DNA of 20,191 nt from IMG/VR virus record IMGVR_UViG_3300004461_000602, positions 1-20,191 of that record; one strand, written 5' to 3'. The position numbers were made by a program, and so were the translations under genes. The notes under the pieces are model-generated. The model saw only the letters and a list, made by a program, of their open reading frames with translations. It searched no databases and was not told the origin of the DNA. Positions 6,505 through 13,068 of the stretch are shown here, in pieces. This DNA is from a virus. How positions within the stretch are numbered: the stretch's first letter is position 1; each line of letters starts with the position of its first letter.

Positions 6505-7017
6505 ATGGTAAACCTAGACCAATACTCTAGACAGATTTATACAGAAGATGATGCTCTGCAAGCTCTGTATTTAAATCCTGCTCTGGATCTAACTATGCTA
6601 GATATTGAATCTGTAAATCAATTTAACCAAGCAAGTCAATTACTATACTCTGGATTAGAGTTAAAGGCATCTGTTGCCCTTGATTGCAGTGTTAACAAAT
6701 ACCACAAACAAAACCAATCACAGTGGCACATGCCATCTGAGTATGCAGAGTTTGATATTGCTGCATGGTGTTTAGATCAATGCGAGAACGACGAACAGAT
6801 GCAAAGAGTAGGCCAGGAACTATTAATGTTTCAGGAAAGAGATATGCTACCACTTCTTAATTTCCTGAGATATTTTATTTCAGTAATGCGAGAAAACGAC
6901 GTCGTTTGGGGTGTAGGAAGAGGTAGTAGTGTCGCAAGTTATGTGCTATACTTACTTGGAGTGCACAAAATTGATTCACTGTACTTTGATCTCGATATAC
7001 ATGACTTTTTAAGATAA
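6505..7017 (+). CDS. Polymerase III alpha-like palm fragment
   Basis: This 170-residue protein ends with a region resembling the start of the palm of bacterial C-family DNA polymerase (DnaE). Residues 117-134 (LLNFLRYFISVMRENDVV) parallel the YFLIV..FI..AK helix, GVGRGSSVAS (136-145) parallels the nucleotide-binding GPGRGSAAGS loop, and LYLLGVHKIDSLYFDLDI (148-165) parallels ALGITDLDPLRFDL. The match stops at FLR, just before the catalytic PDFDxD aspartates of DnaE, and no PHP, finger or thumb domain is present, so it is unlikely to polymerise DNA. It may bind nucleotide, clamp or polymerase partners. The first 100 residues are unlike anything I recognise. The stop codon overlaps a late-type promoter box. 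Confidence 0.7.
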   Translation: MVNLDQYSRQIYTEDDALQALYLNPALDLTMLDIESVNQFNQASQLLYSGLELKASVALDCSVNKYHKQNQSQWHMPSEYAEFDIAAWCLDQCENDEQMQRVGQELLMFQERDMLPLLNFLRYFISVMRENDVVWGVGRGSSVASYVLYLLGVHKIDSLYFDLDIHDFLR

Positions 7018-7020
7018 ATA
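7013..7020 (+). promoter_or_regulatory. T4-late-like promoter box overlapping a stop codon
   Basis: GATAAATA includes the TAA (7015-7017) of the polymerase-like fragment and precedes the ATG at 7052 by 31 bases; AGGAG (7041-7045) is the ribosome-binding site of the downstream gene. Confidence 0.6.
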
Positions 7021-7051
7021 TAATATACGCATATAATATTAGGAGACCGTA

Positions 7052-7489
7052 ATGGCTAAAAAAACGTATAGAACTGCTCAGGGAAAAATGGTTGATTTTG
7101 GCACACTATTAAGCCAGAATGAAACTGTCCCAGCATTGGGCAATATGAATGTTAACGCTCGTGGAGATGAGATTGCTCCTGGTGGCGAGATTGTAAAAAC
7201 CCGTGCTCAAGTCATGCGTGAGTATCATGAAATGAATACCATGGTCCCACAGGATGGCGCGATTCCTGAAAGTGCTCAACAGGCTATTGTTGAAGATGAC
7301 TTTGTTGATTGGGAACCAAAAGTAGAAGCAGAACCAGTTAAAACACAGGAATCTGCGGAACAAGCACCAGCCGAAGCAGCAAAGCCCAGCGGTGGATTAG
7401 CAGCAAGCATTGCAGCATCAAAAACAGTGGTTAAAAATGTTAAACAAACACCTAAAGCAAATGATAAAGCAGGAGTAACCAGACTTTAA
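7052..7489 (+). CDS. Virion-type phage protein
   Basis: This 145-residue protein starts MAKKTYRTAQGKMVDFGTLL and contains LGNMNVNARGDEI (29-41), a sequence style I associate with T4-like marine phages, where relatives are treated as structural or structure-associated. The second half is low complexity, rich in Ala, Glu, Pro and Lys (about 88-140), and probably unstructured. It has AGGAG before the ATG and its own late-type box, and is followed after one base by the GroES-like gene, so the two are likely co-expressed late. The precise role is unknown. Confidence 0.65.
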   Translation: MAKKTYRTAQGKMVDFGTLLSQNETVPALGNMNVNARGDEIAPGGEIVKTRAQVMREYHEMNTMVPQDGAIPESAQQAIVEDDFVDWEPKVEAEPVKTQESAEQAPAEAAKPSGGLAASIAASKTVVKNVKQTPKANDKAGVTRL

Positions 7490-7490
7490 A

Positions 7491-7850
7491 ATGCCAGTAC
7501 TTAACACAAATATTTCAGGAAAATTTACACCATTGCGTGACGGCGTACTAGTTCGTAGTATGAAGTTTAGCGAATCCATTACCAAAGGTGGAATTATTGT
7601 ACTTGACGATAATGCAACTACTCGTGGTATCCATCCACGCTGGGCAGAAGTTATTGCAGTGGGCCGTGAACAGGATGATGTCCAAGTTGGACAGTGGGTT
7701 CTTGTAGCACATGGACGCTGGAGCCGTGGATTTACCTTGAATGGTGATGAGTCACGCACTGTTGATCCCAAGGATATTCTTGGTATCAGTGACACTCCTC
7801 CAGACGAAGATATTTACACTCCGACGATGGGACATCAAACTAATGTCTGA
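7491..7850 (+). CDS. GroES / gp31-like co-chaperonin
   Basis: The 119-residue protein has the GroES fold signature: FTPLRDGVLVRS (12-23) at the N-terminus, a mobile loop with GGIIV (33-37) that would contact GroEL, WAEVIAVGRE (51-60) for the beta-barrel, VQVGQWVLVAHGR (64-76), and VDPKDILGIS (91-100) near the end. T4 gp31 replaces host GroES so that GroEL can fold the major capsid protein; the same role is likely here. The C-terminal extension DTPPDEDIYTPTMGHQTNV is beyond the core domain. The start is set by the need for the N-terminal strand; AGGAG lies 15 bases upstream, farther than usual, so coupling to the preceding gene may help. The next ORF overlaps its end by 8 bases. Confidence 0.88.
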   Translation: MPVLNTNISGKFTPLRDGVLVRSMKFSESITKGGIIVLDDNATTRGIHPRWAEVIAVGREQDDVQVGQWVLVAHGRWSRGFTLNGDESRTVDPKDILGISDTPPDEDIYTPTMGHQTNV

Positions 7851-8004
7851 GACAGTAAACAGTACTTTTGATTTCATCCATAATTTAGAGACTGACAATA
7901 TTCTGTTAAAACAGGAAATAGCCCAGATGCAAAAAACCAATCACACTCTGATGATGCGCATCAAAGAGCTTGTAGAAGAAGTTGACAAACTAAAGAAATC
8001 ATAG
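7843..8004 (+). CDS. Small coiled-coil protein
   Basis: ATG at 7843 overlaps the end of the GroES-like gene and gives a 53-residue protein with heptad hydrophobics from about residue 14 to the end (LETDNILLKQEIAQMQ, LMMRIKELVEEVDKL), a probable parallel coiled coil or zipper. A longer in-frame start at 7741 would run inside the co-chaperonin gene and is less likely. The final codons carry the -35 TTGACA of the promoter for the exonuclease gene. Function is unknown. Confidence 0.65.
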   Translation: MSETVNSTFDFIHNLETDNILLKQEIAQMQKTNHTLMMRIKELVEEVDKLKKS

Positions 8005-8010
8005 TATTAT
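7982..8010 (+). promoter_or_regulatory. Near-consensus sigma70 promoter aimed at the exonuclease ATG
   Basis: TTGACA (7982-7987) and TATTAT (8005-8010) are 17 bases apart. The usual start site, about 7 bases past the -10, falls on or next to the ATG at 8017, implying a leaderless mRNA. No Shine-Dalgarno lies before that ATG. The -35 is inside the coding region of the small coiled-coil gene. Confidence 0.65.
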
Positions 8011-8016
8011 TATATC

Positions 8017-8562
8017 ATGACAACACATGGTATGATAGATTTAGAAACCCTGGGTACTGCACAGAACACTGTGGTGCTTAGTCTTGGTGCAGTTAAGTTC
8101 GATCCTTTCAACAGCGAGGATCCAACCCATGCACTTTATATTAAACCTGATGTAGATGAGCAAACTGCTACACTCAACAGAACAGTTGATGACGACACAC
8201 TTAGGTGGTGGAACAGTCAACCAGAAAGCATCAGAGACGAAGCACTGTCTGAAGATGACAGGATTAGTTGCCCAGAGTTTATTAAGCAAATTAATCGTTG
8301 GTGCGTCGGTATTGATGTTTTATGGTGCCAGGGTCCGTTGTTTGACTATGCTATTCTTGAAGACTTTTACAGGAATATGCAGCAACCGTGTCCCTGGCAT
8401 TACTGGCAGATTAGAGACTCAAGAACATTGTTTGCTTTAATGCCTAAAGATCCTAGAAAAGATATCCAACAAGAGTTACATAATGCACTAGCAGATGCTT
8501 ACTTCCAAGCACAGTGTGTTCAGAAAACCTACAAACACTTTAACATTACAACAGGGCGATAG
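8017..8562 (+). CDS. DEDDh 3'-5' exonuclease
   Basis: This 181-residue protein shows the exonuclease motifs in order: D8 and E10 in GMIDLETLGT (motif I), D110 in LFDYAILEDF (motif II) and H155...D160 in ELHNALADAY (motif III, DEDDh type). It resembles the Rv2179c-like exoribonuclease and T4 DexA families, which trim RNA or single-stranded DNA from the 3' end with two metal ions. The gene starts at a likely leaderless promoter and is followed by a small ORF and the clamp-loader gene, so a DNA replication or nucleic-acid turnover role is plausible. RNA versus DNA preference cannot be decided. The WQIRDSRTLFAL segment (130-141) also fits the family. Confidence 0.85.
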   Translation: MTTHGMIDLETLGTAQNTVVLSLGAVKFDPFNSEDPTHALYIKPDVDEQTATLNRTVDDDTLRWWNSQPESIRDEALSEDDRISCPEFIKQINRWCVGIDVLWCQGPLFDYAILEDFYRNMQQPCPWHYWQIRDSRTLFALMPKDPRKDIQQELHNALADAYFQAQCVQKTYKHFNITTGR

Positions 8563-8563
8563 A

Positions 8564-8731
8564 ATGAATAGTATGACTAAAGAAGATGTTACCAAATGGG
8601 CTCTAAATCAGATGAACAAGTATGGTATTAGACACCCCGACACATACACAGAGCAAGAGTTAATTGACTTTAATCCAACAGTTCCTGTAAACTTTATTAA
8701 ACAACATGTTAAAGAAAGAGACGCTGCATGA
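8564..8731 (+). CDS. Small protein between exonuclease and clamp loader
   Basis: The ATG at 8564 gives 55 residues (starting MNSMTKEDVTKWALNQMNKY) that look like a compact helical protein; its TGA overlaps the ATG of the clamp-loader gene (ATGA), showing translational coupling. An in-frame start at 8495 would lie within the exonuclease gene and lacks support. No known domain is recognised. The tight linkage suggests a job in replication, which is unproven. Confidence 0.65.
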   Translation: MNSMTKEDVTKWALNQMNKYGIRHPDTYTEQELIDFNPTVPVNFIKQHVKERDAA

Positions 8732-9648
8732 AAGAACTTTGGACTGAGAAGTATAGACCAGATACGTTAGACGGATATGTGTTCCGTGATGATGCACAAA
8801 AGCATCAGGTCGAAGGCTGGATTGCCAGTGGTATGATCCCGCATTTGTTGTTTAGTGGGGCACCTGGTGTAGGCAAGACTACACTAGCAAAGATCCTAAT
8901 TAATCAACTTGGTATTAACGAATACGATGTGTTAGAGATTAACGCCAGTCGTGAGAACAGTGTTGAATCAGTTAGGGAGAAGATCACTAACTTTGTAGCA
9001 ACCATGCCCTTTGGTGAGTTTAAGATTGTACTACTTGACGAGGCTGACTACATCAGTCCAAACGGTCAAGCAGCCCTGCGTGGTGTTATGGAAACATATG
9101 CCAGCACAGCACGGTTTGTCTTAACCTGCAACTATCCCAACAAAGTTATCCCAGCATTGCACAGCAGATGCCAGGGCTTCCATATTGAGAAGATTGACAC
9201 CACAGAGTTTACTGCACGTATTGCCACAGTGCTGGTAACTGAGAATGTTGAGATTGATCTGGACACGCTGGATAGTTATGTAAAAGCAACCTATCCTGAT
9301 CTGCGTAAATGCATTAACTTGGTACAGATGAACACAGTGGACGGAAAACTTATTCGCCCACAAGAGGGTGATAATGCTACAGCAGACTACAGACTTGCTG
9401 TAGTAGATCTGTTTAAAGAAGGAAAGATACTGGAAGCACGTAAGCTATTGTGCAGTCAGGTACGTGCAGATGAAATGGATGAACTGTTTCGCTGGATGTA
9501 TGATAACCTAGAACTATGGGGCTCTACACAAGAGCAACATGATGCGGCAGTGCTTGCTATTGCTAAGGGGTTGCGTAATATTCCCATGGTTGCAGATCAA
9601 GAGATCAATTTGGCGGCAACGCTCGTAGAATTAAGTCAGATAGCGTAG
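8728..9648 (+). CDS. 44: Sliding-clamp loader large subunit, gp44-like AAA+ ATPase
   Basis: At 306 residues this is close in length to T4 gp44. It has the N-terminal LWTEKYRPDTLDGYV typical of replication factor C and gp44, Walker A GAPGVGKTT (44-52), Walker B VLLDEAD (101-107), sensor 1 TCN (133-135) and the SRC arginine-finger motif (146-148). Together with gp62 it forms the loader that opens the gp45 clamp on primed DNA. No gp62 or gp45 gene is in the window. The ATG overlaps the previous stop codon. The last 18 bases overlap the end of the opposite-strand oxygenase gene, a tail-to-tail arrangement without a clear terminator between. Confidence 0.93.
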   Translation: MKELWTEKYRPDTLDGYVFRDDAQKHQVEGWIASGMIPHLLFSGAPGVGKTTLAKILINQLGINEYDVLEINASRENSVESVREKITNFVATMPFGEFKIVLLDEADYISPNGQAALRGVMETYASTARFVLTCNYPNKVIPALHSRCQGFHIEKIDTTEFTARIATVLVTENVEIDLDTLDSYVKATYPDLRKCINLVQMNTVDGKLIRPQEGDNATADYRLAVVDLFKEGKILEARKLLCSQVRADEMDELFRWMYDNLELWGSTQEQHDAAVLAIAKGLRNIPMVADQEINLAATLVELSQIA

Positions 9649-10203
9649 CATAATACTTCGTCTACTAACAACATCAACAACATCGCAACTATGCCAACTG
9701 TAGGCGTCATTGCGTATTATCCAACTAGTATTATTAGAGAACGGTATTTGTTTAAGGCAAGTACCGTTTTCGTCATTTAAGTTGGTGCCAGTATCTCCAC
9801 TTAAATATAACTGCCAGGCTATATTAATTTGACTGGCGTCTACATGATTACCTACAGCATATCCTGCTGTATCTTCGTATAAACTATCCATAATAGCACG
9901 GTTACGACTGTAACTTAGATCTTCTAAGCTATAAACAGCCTGTTGAATATTAGTGTGAGACATGATATTTTTCGAGTATTCTCGCCAGAATTTAGATCGT
10001 AAGTTGTATATCCGACGATTAATGTTTAACCCGGGGGTGTTACTAAGCCAGTTATCAGTGGGCCAATGCGTGTTGCATAAATGTAACAGATCAGGGTGTA
10101 GAGTATCCTCCACGACTACATGCCAGAACGGATCCCAACAAACCTGTGCATTTTTTATCTGATTTATGGTGAAATCCTGGTATTTTTGCCAGTTTATTGT
10201 CAT
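9631..10203 (-). CDS. 2-oxoglutarate/Fe(II) oxygenase-like protein
   Basis: This 190-residue protein has the arrangement of a double-stranded beta-helix oxygenase: H120-x-D122 (GNHVDAS), then NIAWQLYLSG, and a distal H171 (YSWHSCDV) followed by R181/R182 near RSIMLRYL, the expected iron and 2-oxoglutarate ligands. The N-terminal half is helical (FWREYSKNIM). Marine T4-like phages carry many such proteins; substrates are mostly unknown. It overlaps the clamp-loader gene tail to tail by 18 bases and is divergent from the gene at 10298. No clear ribosome-binding site precedes the ATG. Function beyond the fold is inference. Confidence 0.72.
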   Translation of the reverse strand: MTINWQKYQDFTINQIKNAQVCWDPFWHVVVEDTLHPDLLHLCNTHWPTDNWLSNTPGLNINRRIYNLRSKFWREYSKNIMSHTNIQQAVYSLEDLSYSRNRAIMDSLYEDTAGYAVGNHVDASQINIAWQLYLSGDTGTNLNDENGTCLKQIPFSNNTSWIIRNDAYSWHSCDVVDVVSRRSIMLRYLT

Positions 10204-10230
10204 AATAGTACTTATCTTTGCCCAAAACGG

Positions 10231-10258
10231 TTGACTATCTACTAGGGTGTGTTATTAT
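10231..10258 (+). promoter_or_regulatory. Sigma70-like promoter with duplicated leader, copy 1
   Basis: TTGACT (10231-10236), 16 bases, TATTAT (10253-10258). The leader that follows is nearly repeated before the gene at 10633: TATAGTTAGA and an exact 21-base block (10281-10301) carrying the AAAGGA ribosome-binding site and ATG. Confidence 0.7.
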
Positions 10259-10280
10259 ATGTATAGTTAGAGAAAACGAA

Positions 10281-10301
10281 ACAAAGGACCAAACGATATG
10301 A
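10281..10301 (+). repeat. 21-base leader/start repeat, copy 1
   Basis: This block (ACAAAGGACC followed by AAACGATATGA) is identical at 10616-10636. It spans the ribosome-binding site, the ATG and one base beyond, so both genes share the same translation start signal. Confidence 0.9.
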
Positions 10302-10558
10302 AAAACTTAAACGAAGTAGTAATTGGAACAAAAGTTACCGGAAATTGGGGCGCAATGATCGCTATAGATGAAGGTGTTGTTGTTAGCATCATCAAATCAG
10401 TAAGCGGTGTGTCAGTTCCTCCAGTTGCTGTTGTGAAATGGGAATATGAGAGCGGTCGGATTTGGCATTGTGATTACAACATCGCCGATATTAAAAATAA
10501 GGGTGAAACGTCCGTAAATGGTTCCCCAATTGGTGTTTATATCGACGATAGTTTGTAG
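10298..10558 (+). CDS. Small beta-rich protein of unknown function
   Basis: This 86-residue protein has alternating hydrophobic residues (VVIGTKVTG, EGVVVSIIKS, VAVVKWEYES) followed by RIWHCDYNIADI, consistent with a small SH3-like or beta-barrel fold. No catalytic motif is evident. It has its own TTGACT/TATTAT promoter and an AAAGGA ribosome-binding site in a leader duplicated before the next gene, pointing to strong expression of both at the same time. I do not recognise the family. Confidence 0.65.
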   Translation: MKNLNEVVIGTKVTGNWGAMIAIDEGVVVSIIKSVSGVSVPPVAVVKWEYESGRIWHCDYNIADIKNKGETSVNGSPIGVYIDDSL

Positions 10559-10564
10559 GAATGG

Positions 10565-10592
10565 TTGACTAAACACTAATCCGTGTTAATAT
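10565..10592 (+). promoter_or_regulatory. Sigma70-like promoter with duplicated leader, copy 2
   Basis: TTGACT (10565-10570), 16 bases, TAATAT (10587-10592), starting a few bases after the stop codon at 10558. Spacing and downstream leader match the promoter at 10231. Confidence 0.7.
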
Positions 10593-10615
10593 AGTTATAG
10601 TTAGAAAACACAAAC

Positions 10616-10636
10616 ACAAAGGACCAAACGATATGA
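10616..10636 (+). repeat. 21-base leader/start repeat, copy 2
   Basis: Exact copy of 10281-10301, covering the ribosome-binding site and ATG of the 242-residue protein. With the matching promoter it indicates a duplicated expression unit. Confidence 0.9.
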
Positions 10637-11361
10637 CACGCATTGATCCCAACACCATGTATCCTCTTGAAGATGTTATGGCACTGGCTGTAATGGCACA
10701 TCGTATAAACGATGATTATCTTGTTGTTGCTTTAACAGAAACAAACGACAGGCAAGAAGTAGTACGACGTCGTTTCGCTAATAAAGACCTGATTAAGTTT
10801 GGCCTGGGTATTAGTAAACTTACCAGTGTTGATCTTGATGGCAATCCTGATTTCCGTGCTGACAATGTTGCTGACGATGAAGACCTAGAGCAAGCACAGG
10901 AAATCATCTCCTACTATCAGGGTCTGATGATGAAGGCAATCAGTGGTAAGATCAACACCTTTGAAGAGCGAGTATTGCAAGTAGTGCGTGATAGTAAAGT
11001 TTCAGTACGAGATATTGGCGTTGTCGCGAGCCTTCCCAAGAGTTATGCACGAAGTGTTGAGCGTGAGAAGGTAGAAGAAACGCAACGATCTCTTAGTGTA
11101 GATAGCCAGCTTGTTGGAGCAGTAGGAGAAATCATGGATCTTGATCTAGAGATCCTACGCATGAACTATATTCAAAAGTTAATGTGCCATGTGGTTAACG
11201 CCAAAGATGCTGCTGGAAACCTGATTGTATTCTTTACTTCCAAAGAGCATGAGTTCAAGGGTAAAACTCAGGTTAATGTTCGCGGACGTATTAAGCGTCA
11301 TCAGGTTAGCAGTTACCACGGTGGTAACGAAACAGTTTTAAACTACGTAAAGGTAGTTTAA
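10633..11361 (+). CDS. 242-residue protein of unknown function
   Basis: I do not recognise this family. The N-terminal part (YPLEDVMALAVMAHRINDDY) looks like a small alpha/beta domain with VVRRRFANKDLIKFGLG; an acidic patch follows (NVADDEDLEQAQ, about 78-89), then a mostly helical centre (residues 90-190) and a basic C-terminus (KGKTQVNVRGRIKRHQ, about 214-229) that could touch nucleic acid. It is monocistronic, driven by a TTGACT promoter with a leader nearly identical to that of the previous gene, which suggests high, early-type expression. A structured RNA candidate and a terminator follow it, so its message probably ends at about 11580. Confidence 0.7.
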   Translation: MTRIDPNTMYPLEDVMALAVMAHRINDDYLVVALTETNDRQEVVRRRFANKDLIKFGLGISKLTSVDLDGNPDFRADNVADDEDLEQAQEIISYYQGLMMKAISGKINTFEERVLQVVRDSKVSVRDIGVVASLPKSYARSVEREKVEETQRSLSVDSQLVGAVGEIMDLDLEILRMNYIQKLMCHVVNAKDAAGNLIVFFTSKEHEFKGKTQVNVRGRIKRHQVSSYHGGNETVLNYVKVV

Positions 11362-11545
11362 CAGAGACGAGCCTTTTAACCCAGGGCTAGTAGGGTGTGG
11401 CTTCCCTATGATGAGAAGCGGTGTGGTAACCGTAAAAAAAAGCTCGAAGCCAAGTAGGCAATGTTATCTGGAACATTTTAAGACGACCTATGGTGGAGCC
11501 TATAGATAGAACACGGCATTGAAGCTAAGTTGCCCCAGACACAGA
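11362..11545 (+). ncRNA. Candidate structured RNA, family unknown
   Basis: About 185 bases without a convincing gene, richer in G+C than nearby intergenic DNA, and full of complementary segments. CGAGC (11368-11372) pairs with GCTCG (11442-11446) and encloses hairpins TAGGG/CCCTA (11391-11408) and CGGT/ACCG (11419-11432). Downstream, AATGTT/AACATT (11460-11477) can be enclosed by GTAGGC/GCCTAT (11454-11459 with 11498-11503), and GGCA/TGCC forms a last hairpin (11515-11534). An intrinsic terminator follows directly. It could be processed from the end of the upstream message or be a separate small RNA. It does not match tRNA, tmRNA, RNase P or 6S layouts that I can recognise. The strand is taken from the terminator and upstream gene. 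Confidence 0.5.
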
Positions 11546-11548
11546 AAA

Positions 11549-11583
11549 ACAGGGTGTACCTTAATTGATACACCCTGTTTTTT
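11549..11583. terminator. Bidirectional intrinsic terminator
   Basis: ACAGGGTGTA (11549-11558) pairs with TACACCCTGT (11569-11578). The stem is followed by TTTTTT on the plus strand and, because AAAAA precedes it, by a T-run on the minus strand too. It can end both the plus-strand transcript from 10565 and the minus-strand transcript through 11608. Confidence 0.9.
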
Positions 11584-11607
11584 ATTTGTTAGTCTAAAAT
11601 TACATTA

Positions 11608-12150
11608 TTAGGAATTGTCGACGTAAGACTTTGTCATCATCTCTGTGACAGCAATGTCAGCTTCAACATGATTAGTACTGATATTCATCGGGTACCAACC
11701 TTGGGTTGCATCGATTGTGCCGTTGTTGTCGCCAGTGTAAGCACTAGCGTGTGCCCAGTTAAATGATGCATCTTGAGTAAAGTCTGTAATTTCTGTAACA
11801 GCTGAATTTGAAACAGTTTCCCAGCTATCAGTAGTTGTACAAGTACAAGTGTAATACTTTCCATCATCAGCTTGCTTTGTATAACCACATGCTGACCAAA
11901 CAATGTTTCTGTCATTATCATCGTCAACATAATAGTCATTGAGTAATTCAACTTTAACAGGAATAGTTTGTGTTCCATCAGCATTTGGGTCAGTATCACT
12001 GGTTACATCATATGTGTAAAGTGTCGCTGATGTAGCTGAAATTTCTAAAGATTCAGCTACTACTGTGCCGTCAATAGTAATTTTAGCTAGTGCATTGTCG
12101 TCACCAGCAGAATCTTGTTGTAATTTTAGAGCAAATTTGTATTGCGCCAT
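11608..12150 (-). CDS. Virion-type protein with carbohydrate-binding-like domain
   Basis: This 180-residue protein has, in residues 20-95, the pattern of a Ca-dependent xylan-binding (CBM60-like) module: AKITIDGTVVAESLEIS, then TIPVKVELLNDYYVDDD (62-78) and NDRNIVW (79-85), where the acidic loop would hold calcium. The remainder is Thr/Ser/Asp/Trp-rich and beta-like (CTCTTTDSWETVSNSA, TQGWYPMNIS). Late-type box GATAAATA and GGAGAA ribosome-binding site precede it on the minus strand, so it is probably a virion surface protein that binds polysaccharide. No signal peptide is seen. The CBM assignment is from recalled motif similarity, not alignment. Confidence 0.65.
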   Translation of the reverse strand: MAQYKFALKLQQDSAGDDNALAKITIDGTVVAESLEISATSATLYTYDVTSDTDPNADGTQTIPVKVELLNDYYVDDDNDRNIVWSACGYTKQADDGKYYTCTCTTTDSWETVSNSAVTEITDFTQDASFNWAHASAYTGDNNGTIDATQGWYPMNISTNHVEADIAVTEMMTKSYVDNS

Positions 12151-12188
12151 AAGAGAAGTTCTCCTTAATAGTAAACATGTTTATGTTG

Positions 12189-12932
12189 TTATTTATCACC
12201 GTATATTGATAACACTTCACTTACGGCTGGATGTCTTTCAATATCCCCATGTGTAAAGTTAACCATTCTAATAAATTGACTATTGGCAAACTGTTCAAAC
12301 AATCTACCAAAATCGATGAGCCCGTTCTGTGCCTCACGTCGATCTGTTTGTTGGACATCGCCTGTAACAACCATGCGACTATCGTCACCAATACGTGTTA
12401 ACAGCATCTTCATCTGGTTTGGCGTAGCATTCTGCATTTCGTCTGCAATAATGTAGGCTTTCTTAAACGTTCTCCCCCGCATAAATGCAAGCGGACTAAT
12501 CTCAATAACACCCTCTTCCAGCATCTTTTTAACTTCGTTTGGTGAATAATATTCTTGGATAACGTCGAATATAGGTCTTGTCCAGGGTTCCATCTTGCTG
12601 TTAAGATCGCCTGGCAAGAAGCCGTGTTTCTCATCATCAACACCTACTGCTGGGCGAGTGACAACTATGCGGTCAACTGTGCCGTCTTTATATTCTTTAA
12701 TTGCTGCAAGCACTGCGAGCATGGTTTTACCGGTACCAGCAGGTCCGATACCAAACACAATAACATTGCTGGGATTTAATAATTTTTCGATATACGTTTC
12801 TTGATTAAGGTTTCGCGGAACTAACACAACTTGTTTTTTGCGTGTGACATAATGATCCATGTCAATGACATTACTGTTTTTTTGATTGTTGTTTTGATGT
12901 TTATGTTTTTTATTAAATCTTTGTCGACTCAT
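12189..12932 (-). CDS. phoH: PhoH family P-loop ATPase
   Basis: This 247-residue protein has the PhoH core: Walker A GPAGTGKT (63-70), Walker B YIIADE (160-165) followed by MQNATPNQMKMLLTR, and MVVTGDVQQTD in the sensor region. RIVVTRPAV (88-96) and GFLPGD (104-109) are also family marks. PhoH-like genes are among the commonest genes in marine phages; the protein is an ATPase linked to RNA metabolism or phosphate stress, but its phage role is unresolved. The first 35 residues are Lys/Gln/Asn-rich and likely disordered. AGGAGG provides a strong ribosome-binding site. It is divergent from the SGNH-like gene and is followed by the carbohydrate-binding-like gene. Confidence 0.93.
   Translation of the reverse strand: MSRQRFNKKHKHQNNNQKNSNVIDMDHYVTRKKQVVLVPRNLNQETYIEKLLNPSNVIVFGIGPAGTGKTMLAVLAAIKEYKDGTVDRIVVTRPAVGVDDEKHGFLPGDLNSKMEPWTRPIFDVIQEYYSPNEVKKMLEEGVIEISPLAFMRGRTFKKAYIIADEMQNATPNQMKMLLTRIGDDSRMVVTGDVQQTDRREAQNGLIDFGRLFEQFANSQFIRMVNFTHGDIERHPAVSEVLSIYGDK
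12190..12197 (-). promoter_or_regulatory. T4-late-like promoter box overlapping the phoH stop codon
   Basis: On the minus strand GATAAATA contains the TAA of phoH and lies 39 bases before the ATG of the carbohydrate-binding-like gene, with GGAGAA in between. It is the third case here of this box sharing bases with the stop codon of the preceding gene. Confidence 0.6.
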
Positions 12933-13030
12933 TTAATGTTGTCCTCCTGTTGTCAAGAAGAGCATCACACAGCCAAAAAACTGAATCTGTAAATTGGAGC
13001 ATGCGCCCCCCTTTCACTAGATATTTAAAG

Positions 13031-13059
13031 TTGCTTTATGATCATTATCAGTGTATATT
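13031..13059 (+). promoter_or_regulatory. Sigma70-like promoter upstream of the SGNH-like gene
   Basis: TTGCTT (13031-13036), 17 bases, TATATT (13054-13059). CAGTGTATATTATATTG resembles CAGTGTATTATATAG of the promoter at position 24. It would give a second, earlier-type transcript besides the late box at 13081. Confidence 0.45.
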
Positions 13060-13068
13060 ATATTGTAG

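Noticed and set aside
6505-7017. Active DNA polymerase
   Set aside because: The similarity stops before the catalytic aspartates and the protein is far too short.
7741-7842. Longer start for the small coiled-coil gene
   Set aside because: Would be entirely inside the GroES-like gene without a ribosome-binding site; the ATG at 7843 gives a short coupling overlap typical of this genome.
11408-11509. 33-residue ORF (starts MMRSGVVTVKKS) inside the structured region
   Set aside because: No ribosome-binding site, it begins within a hairpin arm, and the region is better explained as RNA. Could be revisited if relatives keep the frame.
11362-11545. tRNA, tmRNA, RNase P or 6S RNA
   Set aside because: No cloverleaf, CCA end, T-loop, tag ORF, RNase P conserved blocks, or long 6S-type hairpin could be found by eye.
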